Source: Roseinatronobacter bogoriensis DSM 18756
GTDB lineage: Bacteria > Pseudomonadota > Alphaproteobacteria > Rhodobacterales > Rhodobacteraceae
Length of the DNA: 64,000 nucleotides
Reading direction: 5' to 3'
Assembly (NCBI RefSeq): GCF_004366635.1
Contig: NZ_SORN01000002.1
Location: 557,293 to 621,292 of the forward strand
In this document: positions 8,357-16,948 of the stretch, one piece after another
Numbering within the stretch: position 1 is the stretch's first letter
How the letters are laid out: each line of letters starts with the position of its first letter
Notes under the pieces: generated by a model
What the model saw: the letters and a program-made list of their open reading frames with translations, nothing else
The model's database searches: none
Told to the model about the DNA's origin: nothing
Translations under genes and position numbers: made by a program

Positions 8357-11182
8357 ATGAGCAATCGCGAAACGGGCTTTGGAAAAGGCTGCCATCTGCA
8401 TCTGATCGACGGATCAGCCTATATTTTCCGCGCTTACCATGCACTGCCACCGCTTACGCGCAAATCTGACGGGCTGCCGGTGGGGGCCGTGGCCGGGTTT
8501 TGCAATATGCTCTGGCGTTACCTCGGCGAGAATGGCGCCAGCGCCGACGCGCCGACACATGCCGCCGTGATCTTTGACTACTCGTCCAAAACCTTCCGCA
8601 ACGAGATTTATGAACTCTACAAGGCCAACCGACCAGAGCCGCCCGAAGACCTGCGCCCGCAATTTCCGCTGACGCGCGATGCCAGCCGCGCCTTCAACCT
8701 TGCCACGATAGAGATCGAGGATTACGAGGCCGATGACATCATCGCCACCCTTGCCCGACAGGCGAGAGAGGCAGGCGGGCGCGTCACAATCATCTCCTCC
8801 GACAAGGACCTGATGCAGCTTGTGGGCGGCGGGGTCGAGATGCTGGATGCGATGAAAAACAAGCAGATTGGCGTCGATGAGGTACGCGAGAAATTCGGCG
8901 TCGGTCCCGAGCGCGTGGTCGATGTGCAGGCGCTTGCAGGCGATTCGGTAGATAATGTGCCCGGCGCACCGGGGATCGGGATCAAGACCGCCGCCCTTCT
9001 GATCAATGAATATGGCGATCTGGAAACGCTGCTGGAGCGCGCAGAGGAAATCAAACAGCCCAAGCGCCGCGCAGCGCTGATCGACAATGCCGAGTTGATC
9101 CGTATCTCGAAACGGCTGGTCCTGCTGGACGACCAGACGCCGCTGGATTTCACGCTCGATGATCTGGAAGTGCGCCCACCGGACGAGAAAGCGCTTCTGG
9201 ACTTCCTCAATGAAATGGAGTTCCGCACCCTGACGCGGCGTGTGGCAGACCATTTCGGAACCGAACCACCCGCTGCCCCGACCTTATCGCCGACCGCGTC
9301 AGAGAGCGATGCCGCGCAGGCTTCGACCGAACAGCCGGATTTCAAGAGCGCGGACTACGTCTGCATCCGTGATCTGGACACGCTCAAGACATGGATCGCA
9401 AGGATTGAGGAAATCGGCCATGTGGCAGTCGATACAGAAACCACATCGCTGGATGAAATGCGCGCGGAACTGGTGGGTATTTCGCTATGTATTGACGCAG
9501 GTCATGCGGCCTATATTCCGCTGACACATCGCGCCGGCGGTGGGGATCTGTTTGGCGCAACCGAACTGGTCGAGGGGCAATTGCCGCTGGAACAGGTTCT
9601 TGAAATACTCAAGCCCGTTCTGGAAGACCCCGCCATCCTCAAAATCGGCCAGAACATGAAGTATGACGCCAAGATTTTTGCAAATCGCGGCATCACGATC
9701 ACGCCGATAGATGACACGATGCTGATGTCCTACGCGCTGCACGGGGGCTTGCACGGGCATGGCATGGACACACTTTCGGACCGCTATCTGAACCATCAGC
9801 CGATTTCGATAAAGTCGCTTCTGGGAAGTGGAAAATCTGCCATCACATTCGACCGTGTCGGAATAGACGACGCGACGCGATACGCCGCCGAGGATGCCGA
9901 TATCACCCTGCGCCTGTGGCAGATGTTCAAGCCGCGCCTGCATGCCGCACAGGTCACCCGCGTTTATGAAACACTGGACCGCCCCCTTGTGCCGGTTCTG
10001 GTGCAGATGGAACGCAGTGGGATCAAGGTCGACCGGGATGTGCTGTCGCGCATGTCGAACGCCTTTGCGCAGAAGATGGCCGGTCTGGAAGCGGAAATCT
10101 ACGATCTGGCGGGCGAGCGTTTCAATGTAGGCAGCCCCAAGCAGCTTGGCGAAATCCTGTTTGACAAGATGTCACTGGAAGGTGGCAAGAAAGGCAAGAC
10201 CGGCGCTTATGCGACGGGCGCGGATATTCTGGAAGATCTGGCCGCTGAAGGCCATGACCTGCCCGCGCGCGTTCTGGATTGGCGGCAGCTTTCAAAACTG
10301 AAATCCACCTATACGGATGCACTGCAAGATCATATCCACCCGGACACAGGCCGGGTGCATACATCCTATGTGATCACTGGCGCCGTCACAGGGCGGTTGG
10401 CCTCAACCGACCCGAACCTTCAGAATATTCCGATTCGCTCCGAGGAAGGCCGCCGCATCCGCACTGCCTTTGTCGCCGAAACAGGCCATAAACTGGTCGC
10501 CCTCGACTACAGCCAGATCGAGTTGCGGATTCTGGCACATATTGCCGGGATCGACAGTCTGAAACAGGCCTTCCGCGAGGGGCAGGACATCCACGCCATG
10601 ACAGCATCAGAGATGTTCAATGTGCCGATGGAAGAAATGACCCCCGAAATCCGCCGACAGGCCAAGGCCATCAATTTCGGTGTGATCTACGGAATTTCCG
10701 GTTTCGGGCTGGCACGCAACCTGCGTATTCCACGCAGTGACGCACAAGGGTTTATCGACCGCTATTTCGAGCGTTTTCCGGGCATCCGTGCCTATATGGA
10801 CGACACGGTCGAATTCGCGAAACGCGAAGGCCGGGTCGAAACACTGTTCGGGCGGCGCATTCACACCCCCGAGATCAATGCCAAAGGCCCCGGCGCAGGC
10901 TTTGCCAAACGTGCAGCGATCAATGCGCCGATTCAGGGAACCGCCGCCGATATTATCCGCCGCGCCATGATCCGCGTGCCACAGGCCATAGCCGATCTGC
11001 CCGCAACGATGCTGTTGCAAGTCCATGATGAACTGGTCTTCGAGGTGGCAGAAGACGCCGTTGACACAGTAACAGCACGCGTGCGCGAAGTCATGGAGGC
11101 CGCGGCCGAGCCGGTTTTGCGTCTGGATGTGCCGCTGGTCGTGGATGCAGGTATGGGCGATACTTGGGCTGAAGCGCATTGA
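8357..11182 (+). CDS. polA: DNA polymerase I
   Basis: Gap-filling and Okazaki-fragment maturation polymerase. All three domains are present in 941 residues: 5'-3' exonuclease (about 1-300), 3'-5' exonuclease with the metal-binding DTETT near residue 359, and the family A polymerase. The last shows motif A LDYSQIELR near 715, motif B RRQAKAINFGVIYG near 770 and motif C HDELVF near 890. The intact D-x-E of the exonuclease predicts working proofreading, unlike some bacterial PolA proteins that lost it. The start has GGTCAGCC upstream (weak ribosome binding site). It is convergent with adenine deaminase. Confidence 0.97.
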   Translation: MSNRETGFGKGCHLHLIDGSAYIFRAYHALPPLTRKSDGLPVGAVAGFCNMLWRYLGENGASADAPTHAAVIFDYSSKTFRNEIYELYKANRPEPPEDLRPQFPLTRDASRAFNLATIEIEDYEADDIIATLARQAREAGGRVTIISSDKDLMQLVGGGVEMLDAMKNKQIGVDEVREKFGVGPERVVDVQALAGDSVDNVPGAPGIGIKTAALLINEYGDLETLLERAEEIKQPKRRAALIDNAELIRISKRLVLLDDQTPLDFTLDDLEVRPPDEKALLDFLNEMEFRTLTRRVADHFGTEPPAAPTLSPTASESDAAQASTEQPDFKSADYVCIRDLDTLKTWIARIEEIGHVAVDTETTSLDEMRAELVGISLCIDAGHAAYIPLTHRAGGGDLFGATELVEGQLPLEQVLEILKPVLEDPAILKIGQNMKYDAKIFANRGITITPIDDTMLMSYALHGGLHGHGMDTLSDRYLNHQPISIKSLLGSGKSAITFDRVGIDDATRYAAEDADITLRLWQMFKPRLHAAQVTRVYETLDRPLVPVLVQMERSGIKVDRDVLSRMSNAFAQKMAGLEAEIYDLAGERFNVGSPKQLGEILFDKMSLEGGKKGKTGAYATGADILEDLAAEGHDLPARVLDWRQLSKLKSTYTDALQDHIHPDTGRVHTSYVITGAVTGRLASTDPNLQNIPIRSEEGRRIRTAFVAETGHKLVALDYSQIELRILAHIAGIDSLKQAFREGQDIHAMTASEMFNVPMEEMTPEIRRQAKAINFGVIYGISGFGLARNLRIPRSDAQGFIDRYFERFPGIRAYMDDTVEFAKREGRVETLFGRRIHTPEINAKGPGAGFAKRAAINAPIQGTAADIIRRAMIRVPQAIADLPATMLLQVHDELVFEVAEDAVDTVTARVREVMEAAAEPVLRLDVPLVVDAGMGDTWAEAH

Positions 11183-11187
11183 TACAG

Positions 11188-11232
11188 CCCCGGGGCGCTG
11201 CCCCGGACCCCGGAGTATTTTCAGCAAGAAAA
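11188..11232. repeat. GC-rich intergenic repeat-like element with hairpin
   Basis: Just after the polA stop lies a stem CGGGGC (11191-11196), loop GCT, stem GCCCCG (11200-11205), then GACCCCGGAGTATTTTC and AGCAAGAAAATGA. This composite resembles a sequence common between genes in Rhodobacter and Paracoccus relatives (recalled, not searched). It lies between convergent genes and may act as a terminator: the TATTTT after the stem is a short U-tract. Only one copy was noticed in this window. Confidence 0.45.
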
Positions 11233-11242
11233 TGAGGTTGGA

Positions 11243-12931
11243 TCAGAGGACTTCGAAACGGTCAACATCGACCATGCCGAAATCGGTGATCTTCAGATGC
11301 GGGATAACAGGCAAGGCGATGAAGGCCAGTTGCAGGAACGGTTCCTGCAAGGTGACGCCCAAAGATTTGGCGGCTTTGCGCAGATCGACCAGCGTGGCAT
11401 GCACGGATTCGTAGGAGTCCAGCGACATCAGCCCGGCAACAGGCAGGGGCAGTTCGGCCAGGACCTTGCCCTGAGACGCCACGACGAACCCGCCTTCGAT
11501 GTCTGACAGGCGGTTCACCGCCAAAGCGATGTCGTCATAATCGGCACCGACTGCGACGATATTGTGGTGATCATGCGCCACTGTGGCTGCGATTGCGCCC
11601 TGCCCCATACCAAAGCCGCGCACGAACCCGGTGGCGATGTTTCCGTTCTTGCCATGGCGTTCCACCACAGCAACGCGCAGCAGATCGCGGGCAGGATCGG
11701 GGCGTTTGTCGCCCTGATCCGGCACAATCGTTTCGCGCAGATGTTCAGTAATGATTTTGCCTTCGATCACGCCGATGACAGAGGTTTCCGGCGTATTGGC
11801 AGCATGGCGAAAATCTTGCGCCACCACCTTTGGCGCGCGGACCGAATTTCGGGCGACAGGGTCAATCACCTCTCGTGCAGCGAAACTGGCATCGTTTACC
11901 ACCCGCCCTGCGCACAGGACCAGAGAGGCGCGGCACTCCGCAAGGTTTGGCAGCGCAACGATATCGGCGCGTTTGCCCGGCGCGATCTGGCCGCGATCTT
12001 TCAGTCCGAAAGCTTCGGCGGCCGACAGTGTTGCCGCGCGATAGACCGCAAGCGGGTCACACCCCAGGGCGATCAGCGATCGGATCATGTGATCGAGATG
12101 GCCGTGCTCGGCTATGTCCAGCGGGTTTCGGTCATCTGTGCACAGGCACATGTAAGGGGCAGTGATTGGCGTCAGCAGCGGCGCAAGTGCGACCATGTCC
12201 TTGCTGACAGAGCCTTCACGGATCAGGCAGCGCAACCCTTTCTGGAGTTTTTCGCGCGCCTCCTCTGCGCTGGTGGATTCATGTTCCGTGCGGATACCTG
12301 CCGTGACATAGGCGTTCAGGTCACGCCCAGAAAGCAGGGGCGCATGTCCATCTATATGACGCCCGGCAAAGGCATGCAATTTTTCCATACAGCCCGGGTC
12401 GCGGTGAATGACACCGGGGAAGTTCATGAACTCTGCCAGACCGATGACTTTCGGATGATCGGACAGGGCGATCAGCGCCTGCGCGTCCAGATCAGCGCCT
12501 GCCGTTTCCATATGCGTAGACGGGACACAGGACGACAGGTTCACACGAATATCCATGACGGTCCGCAAAGCTGCGTCAAGAAAGTATCGGATCCCCGCGC
12601 TTCCTGCGACATTCGCAATCTCGTGGGGGTCACAAATCGCTGTTGTGACCCCGCGCGGAGCCACGCAGCGGTCAAACTCGAACGGAGTGACCAGCGAGGA
12701 TTCGATGTGCAGATGGGTGTCGATGAAACCCGGCACCAACACCTGCCCTGACAGGTCGATCACCTCGCGCCCGTCATAGCTGTCGCCAACCCCGATGATG
12801 ATGCCTTCGGAAATCGCGACATCGCCCTTGAGCAAGGCCCCGGTAACTGTGCAAAGAACCTCTGCACCGCGCAAAACCATATCTGCGGGCACTTCGCCGC
12901 GGGCCTGTGCGATGCGTGTCTCCAAGCTCAT
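11243..12931 (-). CDS. ade: adenine deaminase
   Basis: Converts adenine to hypoxanthine plus ammonia (purine salvage); amidohydrolase superfamily, cytoplasmic. At 562 residues it is close to the usual 570-590 of bacterial Ade. Visible motifs are the metal-binding DTHLHIESSLVTP near residue 77, CDPHEIANV, and the C-terminal GMGQGAIAATVAHDHHN typical of Ade. The ATG at 12931 (MSLETRIAQARGEV) fits the family; an upstream start at 12982 would add 17 unmatched residues. The next gene upstream (sulfotransferase-like) is co-directional 62 bp away, with no obvious functional link. Confidence 0.93.
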   Translation of the reverse strand: MSLETRIAQARGEVPADMVLRGAEVLCTVTGALLKGDVAISEGIIIGVGDSYDGREVIDLSGQVLVPGFIDTHLHIESSLVTPFEFDRCVAPRGVTTAICDPHEIANVAGSAGIRYFLDAALRTVMDIRVNLSSCVPSTHMETAGADLDAQALIALSDHPKVIGLAEFMNFPGVIHRDPGCMEKLHAFAGRHIDGHAPLLSGRDLNAYVTAGIRTEHESTSAEEAREKLQKGLRCLIREGSVSKDMVALAPLLTPITAPYMCLCTDDRNPLDIAEHGHLDHMIRSLIALGCDPLAVYRAATLSAAEAFGLKDRGQIAPGKRADIVALPNLAECRASLVLCAGRVVNDASFAAREVIDPVARNSVRAPKVVAQDFRHAANTPETSVIGVIEGKIITEHLRETIVPDQGDKRPDPARDLLRVAVVERHGKNGNIATGFVRGFGMGQGAIAATVAHDHHNIVAVGADYDDIALAVNRLSDIEGGFVVASQGKVLAELPLPVAGLMSLDSYESVHATLVDLRKAAKSLGVTLQEPFLQLAFIALPVIPHLKITDFGMVDVDRFEVL

Positions 12932-12993
12932 GTTATCCCCCGAGATTTGACCAAGTCTTATTGTGCAGCCTTTCGGATGCACAAGGCAAGCCT

Positions 12994-13602
12994 TCAGCCC
13001 GGATGTTTGTCCAAAGCCATGTCGTAAAGCGCATAATCTTCTGCATAGCGTTGCTCCAGTCGAGAGCGTAACGCGGGATCAAGGCGGAGTTCCTTCTCGG
13101 GCGAGACGTTGAGGCGTCCAAGGGTGATCGTCGTGGCAAGACGCTGGCCAAGAAATGCGACGAATTCGGACATTGCGTCGTAGCGGTACAGGTGGGTCAC
13201 TGTCTCACCTGTCTTGGGATGGGTCAGGAACCGCGCCTGCTGCCCGACCGCTGCGAAAGCGGGCTGTGGCTCGGCCAGATAGCCATCAACGAACTGATCA
13301 AAACTCAACCCTCGCGTGCTGCGCGTCGTGCCGTTCAGCCAGCTGCCGTGGCGAAACCGGAACCAGCTTCCCAACCAATCTTCGGGATGGCGGATCAGCG
13401 CGGCAGTTTGCGGCGGTTCATCCTCGAAGATCTGGATGAATTTCTCCATCCGCCACTTGTATCGCTGAAAGGTGCAATGCTTGATACGCGGGTCACCCTG
13501 CAAGACCATATCGGCCAGCGGCGCCAAGGCCTGTTCCAGCGCCGTGCTCCCCGTCTTCGGGGTCGCCAGAAGCACCAGCTTATGCTTGAGAAAATACAAC
13601 AT
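12994..13602 (-). CDS. sulfotransferase-like protein
   Basis: A 202-residue protein. The N-terminus carries LLATPKTGSTALEQAL near residues 10-25, matching the 5'-phosphosulfate-binding loop of PAPS-dependent sulfotransferases. AALIRHPEDWLGSWFRFR near residue 70 resembles the 3'-phosphate-binding region (R...S). Such enzymes move sulfate from PAPS to glycans, lipids or small molecules; the acceptor is unknown. The ATG at 13602 (MLYFLKHKLVLL) begins at the domain, with AAAGGTGG about 10 nt upstream; a longer frame to 13797 adds 65 unmatched residues. Nearby is a membrane glycosyltransferase, so sulfation of a surface sugar is possible (inference). Confidence 0.72.
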   Translation of the reverse strand: MLYFLKHKLVLLATPKTGSTALEQALAPLADMVLQGDPRIKHCTFQRYKWRMEKFIQIFEDEPPQTAALIRHPEDWLGSWFRFRHGSWLNGTTRSTRGLSFDQFVDGYLAEPQPAFAAVGQQARFLTHPKTGETVTHLYRYDAMSEFVAFLGQRLATTITLGRLNVSPEKELRLDPALRSRLEQRYAEDYALYDMALDKHPG

Positions 13603-13965
13603 TTTGGAAATGCCACCTTTGAAGTTGTGAGAATGTCGTATCGTGAAGCGGCCCCAAGGTCCACATCTCTGGATTGGTGTTTCGTACCTGACCCAAGGTG
13701 GCACAATGAGTGAGTGGTGCAGTTCTTCGGGGGTTTGGCGACATATCAGCATAAAGAACGAAGCCGCGTAGCGTCGGGCCGCGGTGCGGCGATCCAACGT
13801 TGAATCAGTAGCGCTTTATGCTGGCCAAATCCGCGAAAGATCAGATCGTTGCACTGGGGGCGGCCCGGCGATGCGCGGCGGCGCTTTGCGCCTTGATTCC
13901 GCGCTGCTCAAAGTCGGCAAAGCCCCTCAGATCGGCCACAGAGTATCTTGCATCTAGTGCTGTAT
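13603..13965. other. 363-bp stretch without a recognised gene
   Basis: Lies between the sulfotransferase start and the glycosyltransferase stop, both leftward. Short open frames here have no recognisable content. A perfect 10-bp inverted repeat is present: CAGCATAAAG at 13747-13756 and CTTTATGCTG at 13814-13823. It could be a regulatory site or a scar; nothing more can be said. Confidence 0.5.
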
Positions 13966-15912
13966 CTAGCTGGCGGTGCGCACCATCTGCAAGTTGTCAC
14001 AGGCGGCTTCGTGACCGCTATGGGCGGTCTTGTCCCAATAGAATGGTGCGACAATCAATTCATAAAGCGCCTTGTAAACGGCCAGTACAGCCAAAGGGAA
14101 ATATCCGTGCAATGCAGGCAGCCATGGCCGCAAATGACGATGTCCTCGCGAACTGAGCGCCAGAAAACCGACGCTTATCGTCACGGCCTCTGCAAGCAGA
14201 AAAACGGTCACAAACCCTATCATGACCGCAGAGCCAAGTTGTGCCTGCAACGGGTGGCCCAACCCGATGAGCATCAACCAGAAACTCCAGAGCAAAGGTG
14301 CCAACATGAATTGCACCAATGTCCCAAGGAACAAGACCTGAACCCCGAAAAACTGCCAGGCCCCAAGCTGGCGCCATAGCTGCAGCGGCGCGCGCATATG
14401 AACAAGCCATGTCACCGCATAGCCCTTCAGCCAGCGCGAGCGTTGTTTGACCCAAGGAATGGCGCGGCAATTTGCCTCTTCCAGCGTCACAGTGTCCAGT
14501 AGCTGCGTATAATAGCCGTGTCGTGCCAGCCGGATGCCCAGATCCGCATCTTCGGTCACATTATGCGCATCCCACCCGCCCAGAGAGTCCAGAATGTCGC
14601 GCCGGAAGAACAGCGTTGTGCCGCCCAGCGGAACCGCCAGCCCCAAGCGCTGCATCCCCGGCAAGACAATGCGGAACCAGGTTGCATATTCAATAGTGAA
14701 ACACCGCGACAACCAGTTCTGGCGGGCATTGTAGAAATCGAGCACGCCCTGCACACAGGCCAGATTGGGCGGGCCATTCTGGAAACACGCGACAACCTTG
14801 TGAATCTGCGCTGGCTCGGGGGCGTCTTCTGCATCATAGACGCCGATAATCGTGCCCCGCGCGAACAGCATCGCATAATTCAGCGCGCGCGGTTTGGTCT
14901 TTAGGGGCGCATCTGGTACTGCGATTACCCGCATCCAGCGCGGCAACTCACACGCGGCCAGTGCGGCGCGCGTGGCATGATCATGTTCTTCCACTACCAG
15001 CAGAATATCCAGCAACTCGCGCGGCCATGTCAGGCGGGACAGTCGATTGACCAGTCGCCGGACGACCATCGGTTCATTGTGCAATGGCACAAGGATAGAG
15101 ACCACAGGCTTGCGTTGTCGTACAAGCTGGTCGGTTGGCCTAAGTAGCGGGACGCATTTCTGCCGGTGGCTGTGAATAGCAAAAGCTGCGGCCAGCTTGA
15201 GCAGAGAATTTACCAGCAGAAAGAATGACGCCAGAAAGGTAAGCGACATCATAACGCCCAGCGGATAAACCACCGCCAGCGCAATCAGCGACGCAGCGCA
15301 CAGGCACAAAACATTGCCAAACCAGCGCGAGTGTAGTTTGCGGCAACTCTCGGCTTCCGACACGCAGGTTTCGGCCCAAAGTTTCATGCGGTTGCGGCGT
15401 GTTTTCAGCAAGGCGTTGTGAAGGCAGGCTTCGCTGATGATGACCAGCGCCAAAGGGCCGAACAGCAACTCCAACTCATCACGATGCCTTTCAAAATGTG
15501 CAGGACGCGCAGAGGCAACCACGGTCACATCACCGGCGCGCAGCCAAGGCAGGCATTGCAACTGAAGGCAACGCTGCAAGCCCAATCGGTCGATCAGGGT
15601 CGGATCGGGAAGTGGCTGGGACTGGGAGAAGTAGCTTGTTTGATACTGGTGCGCCAAAGCAGCGGTTAACTGATCTTCGGTGATCAGGTTGCGGGCGATC
15701 AGAATATCGCCCAGATAACCGACCTGCTTTGATTGGTCTTCGAGCGCGCGCAGCAGGTTGTCACTGCTGACCAACCCCATATCCAACAAAATCTGGCCCA
15801 GAGGTTTGCGCGATTGGGGTGGTTTGGCCCTGATAGCATGCTCTAGCACGGGCTTGGTCTGTGCGCGCGACGATATACTATGACCATATGCCACGCTGCA
15901 CCCTATCAACAC
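13966..15912 (-). CDS. membrane glycosyltransferase (GT2) with N-terminal MshEN-like module
   Basis: A 648-residue inner-membrane enzyme. Residues about 35-105 hold two consecutive GspE/MshEN-type motifs (LGQILLDMGLVSSDNLLRAL, then LGDILIARNLITEDQLTAAL). Two hydrophobic segments follow around 200-245, then a GT2 catalytic domain: SILVPLHNEP near 275, DAEDAPEP, TEDADLGIRLARHGY and QRSRWLKGY (the QxxRW motif of processive synthases). At least three C-terminal membrane segments complete it. The layout resembles polysaccharide synthases, so export of a beta-linked glycan is plausible; the sugar is unknown. The GTG start at 15912 is uncertain. It is co-directional with the CDP-alcohol phosphatidyltransferase upstream (134-bp gap). 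Confidence 0.85.
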   Translation of the reverse strand: MLIGCSVAYGHSISSRAQTKPVLEHAIRAKPPQSRKPLGQILLDMGLVSSDNLLRALEDQSKQVGYLGDILIARNLITEDQLTAALAHQYQTSYFSQSQPLPDPTLIDRLGLQRCLQLQCLPWLRAGDVTVVASARPAHFERHRDELELLFGPLALVIISEACLHNALLKTRRNRMKLWAETCVSEAESCRKLHSRWFGNVLCLCAASLIALAVVYPLGVMMSLTFLASFFLLVNSLLKLAAAFAIHSHRQKCVPLLRPTDQLVRQRKPVVSILVPLHNEPMVVRRLVNRLSRLTWPRELLDILLVVEEHDHATRAALAACELPRWMRVIAVPDAPLKTKPRALNYAMLFARGTIIGVYDAEDAPEPAQIHKVVACFQNGPPNLACVQGVLDFYNARQNWLSRCFTIEYATWFRIVLPGMQRLGLAVPLGGTTLFFRRDILDSLGGWDAHNVTEDADLGIRLARHGYYTQLLDTVTLEEANCRAIPWVKQRSRWLKGYAVTWLVHMRAPLQLWRQLGAWQFFGVQVLFLGTLVQFMLAPLLWSFWLMLIGLGHPLQAQLGSAVMIGFVTVFLLAEAVTISVGFLALSSRGHRHLRPWLPALHGYFPLAVLAVYKALYELIVAPFYWDKTAHSGHEAACDNLQMVRTAS

Positions 15913-16046
15913 ACAACTTTACTAACGGGCATTAACGGCAAAGTTGGTAAATAAAAGGTTAAGCATGTTGGTGCGCCAAGTCAGAGTGAGCGCGCCAATG
16001 ATGTGTTGAAACCATCGCTTACAAAGGAATACGACCGGATTGGACG

Positions 16047-16655
16047 TCAGCCGCGGAAAACTTTCGCGGCCAACAGTACACGCGCCAAGGCGGTGACCAA
16101 GCATAGCACCCCAAACCCCAAGGAAAGCGGTACAAAATAGGCCGGGAACAGACAAAGAAGCAGAAAAAATACAATCGTTTCCGTCCCCTCCAGCAATCCC
16201 CCCGTGAAATAGAGTGTTTTGACACCATGCGCATCACTGCGCATCTTTTTCTTTTCTGCCAACACAGCGAAACCAAGGAAAGACCCGGCATTCACATAAA
16301 AGCTCAGAAGCAGGAAAGCACCAGCGACACCATGCGCCTGCGGGTCAAGAACCACAAAGGCCAGCGGGATTGTCGCGTAAAACACATAGTCACAGGTTAT
16401 ATCCAGATAGCCGCCAAAATCTGTCACGCCGCGCGCCCGCGCAACAGCCCCGTCCAGCCCATCCGCCAGTCGTGAGGCGAGGATGAAAAGTATGGCCACA
16501 AAAAACGCTTCAAGAACAATTGCCAGCCCGGCAGCAAGCCCAAGTGCCAACCCGGCAAGCGTCACTGTATCTGCACGCAACCCCATACGTGCAGCGCTGC
16601 GCCCAAGTTTGTTAAGGGGCGGGTCAATAAAGGGGCGGATATGACGGTCCAGCAT
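16047..16655 (-). CDS. CDP-alcohol phosphatidyltransferase family protein
   Basis: A 202-residue inner-membrane enzyme of phospholipid synthesis that transfers a phosphatidyl group from CDP-diacylglycerol (or similar) to an alcohol. The family signature is clear around residues 66-92: DGLDGAVARARG followed by GGYLDITCDY, giving the conserved D-DG-AR-G-D-D pattern. About six hydrophobic segments follow. The alcohol acceptor (glycerol phosphate, serine, inositol or other) cannot be told. The ATG at 16655 (MLDRHIRPFIDPPLNKLG) was chosen because the domain begins there; in-frame starts at 16733 and 16829 lack a ribosome binding site. It is divergent from the aminopeptidase P gene. Confidence 0.88.
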   Translation of the reverse strand: MLDRHIRPFIDPPLNKLGRSAARMGLRADTVTLAGLALGLAAGLAIVLEAFFVAILFILASRLADGLDGAVARARGVTDFGGYLDITCDYVFYATIPLAFVVLDPQAHGVAGAFLLLSFYVNAGSFLGFAVLAEKKKMRSDAHGVKTLYFTGGLLEGTETIVFFLLLCLFPAYFVPLSLGFGVLCLVTALARVLLAAKVFRG

Positions 16656-16948
16656 CGTTTCTGCGCATGCCTTTCTGGTTACAATGGTCTTACGTTGGTA
16701 AATTGCAAAGGGTTTCAAAAAATAGCGCGACATAGCATATTTGCGCGCCGGGCAAACACAGCGTTCCGCATGATACTGCGACGATGCGTTGAAAGAATAT
16801 CCCATGTCGGCGAGATTTGCTATCGGCACTCTGACCTTCGTCGCGTTTCAGGTTGGGCAGGAGTGCCATTGACCAACCCGCCAGCCAACACTACCACTTA
16901 CGCAGGCCCCGTCAGGACCACCAAGGCCCAGTTCACCAAGGATACCCC

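Noticed and set aside
8414..9253. 279-codon frame antisense to polA
   Set aside because: Fully inside polA on the other strand; a codon-bias artefact of a high-GC gene.
13818..14156. 112-codon plus-strand frame between sulfotransferase and glycosyltransferase
   Set aside because: Half of it is antisense to the glycosyltransferase; the rest is unremarkable.
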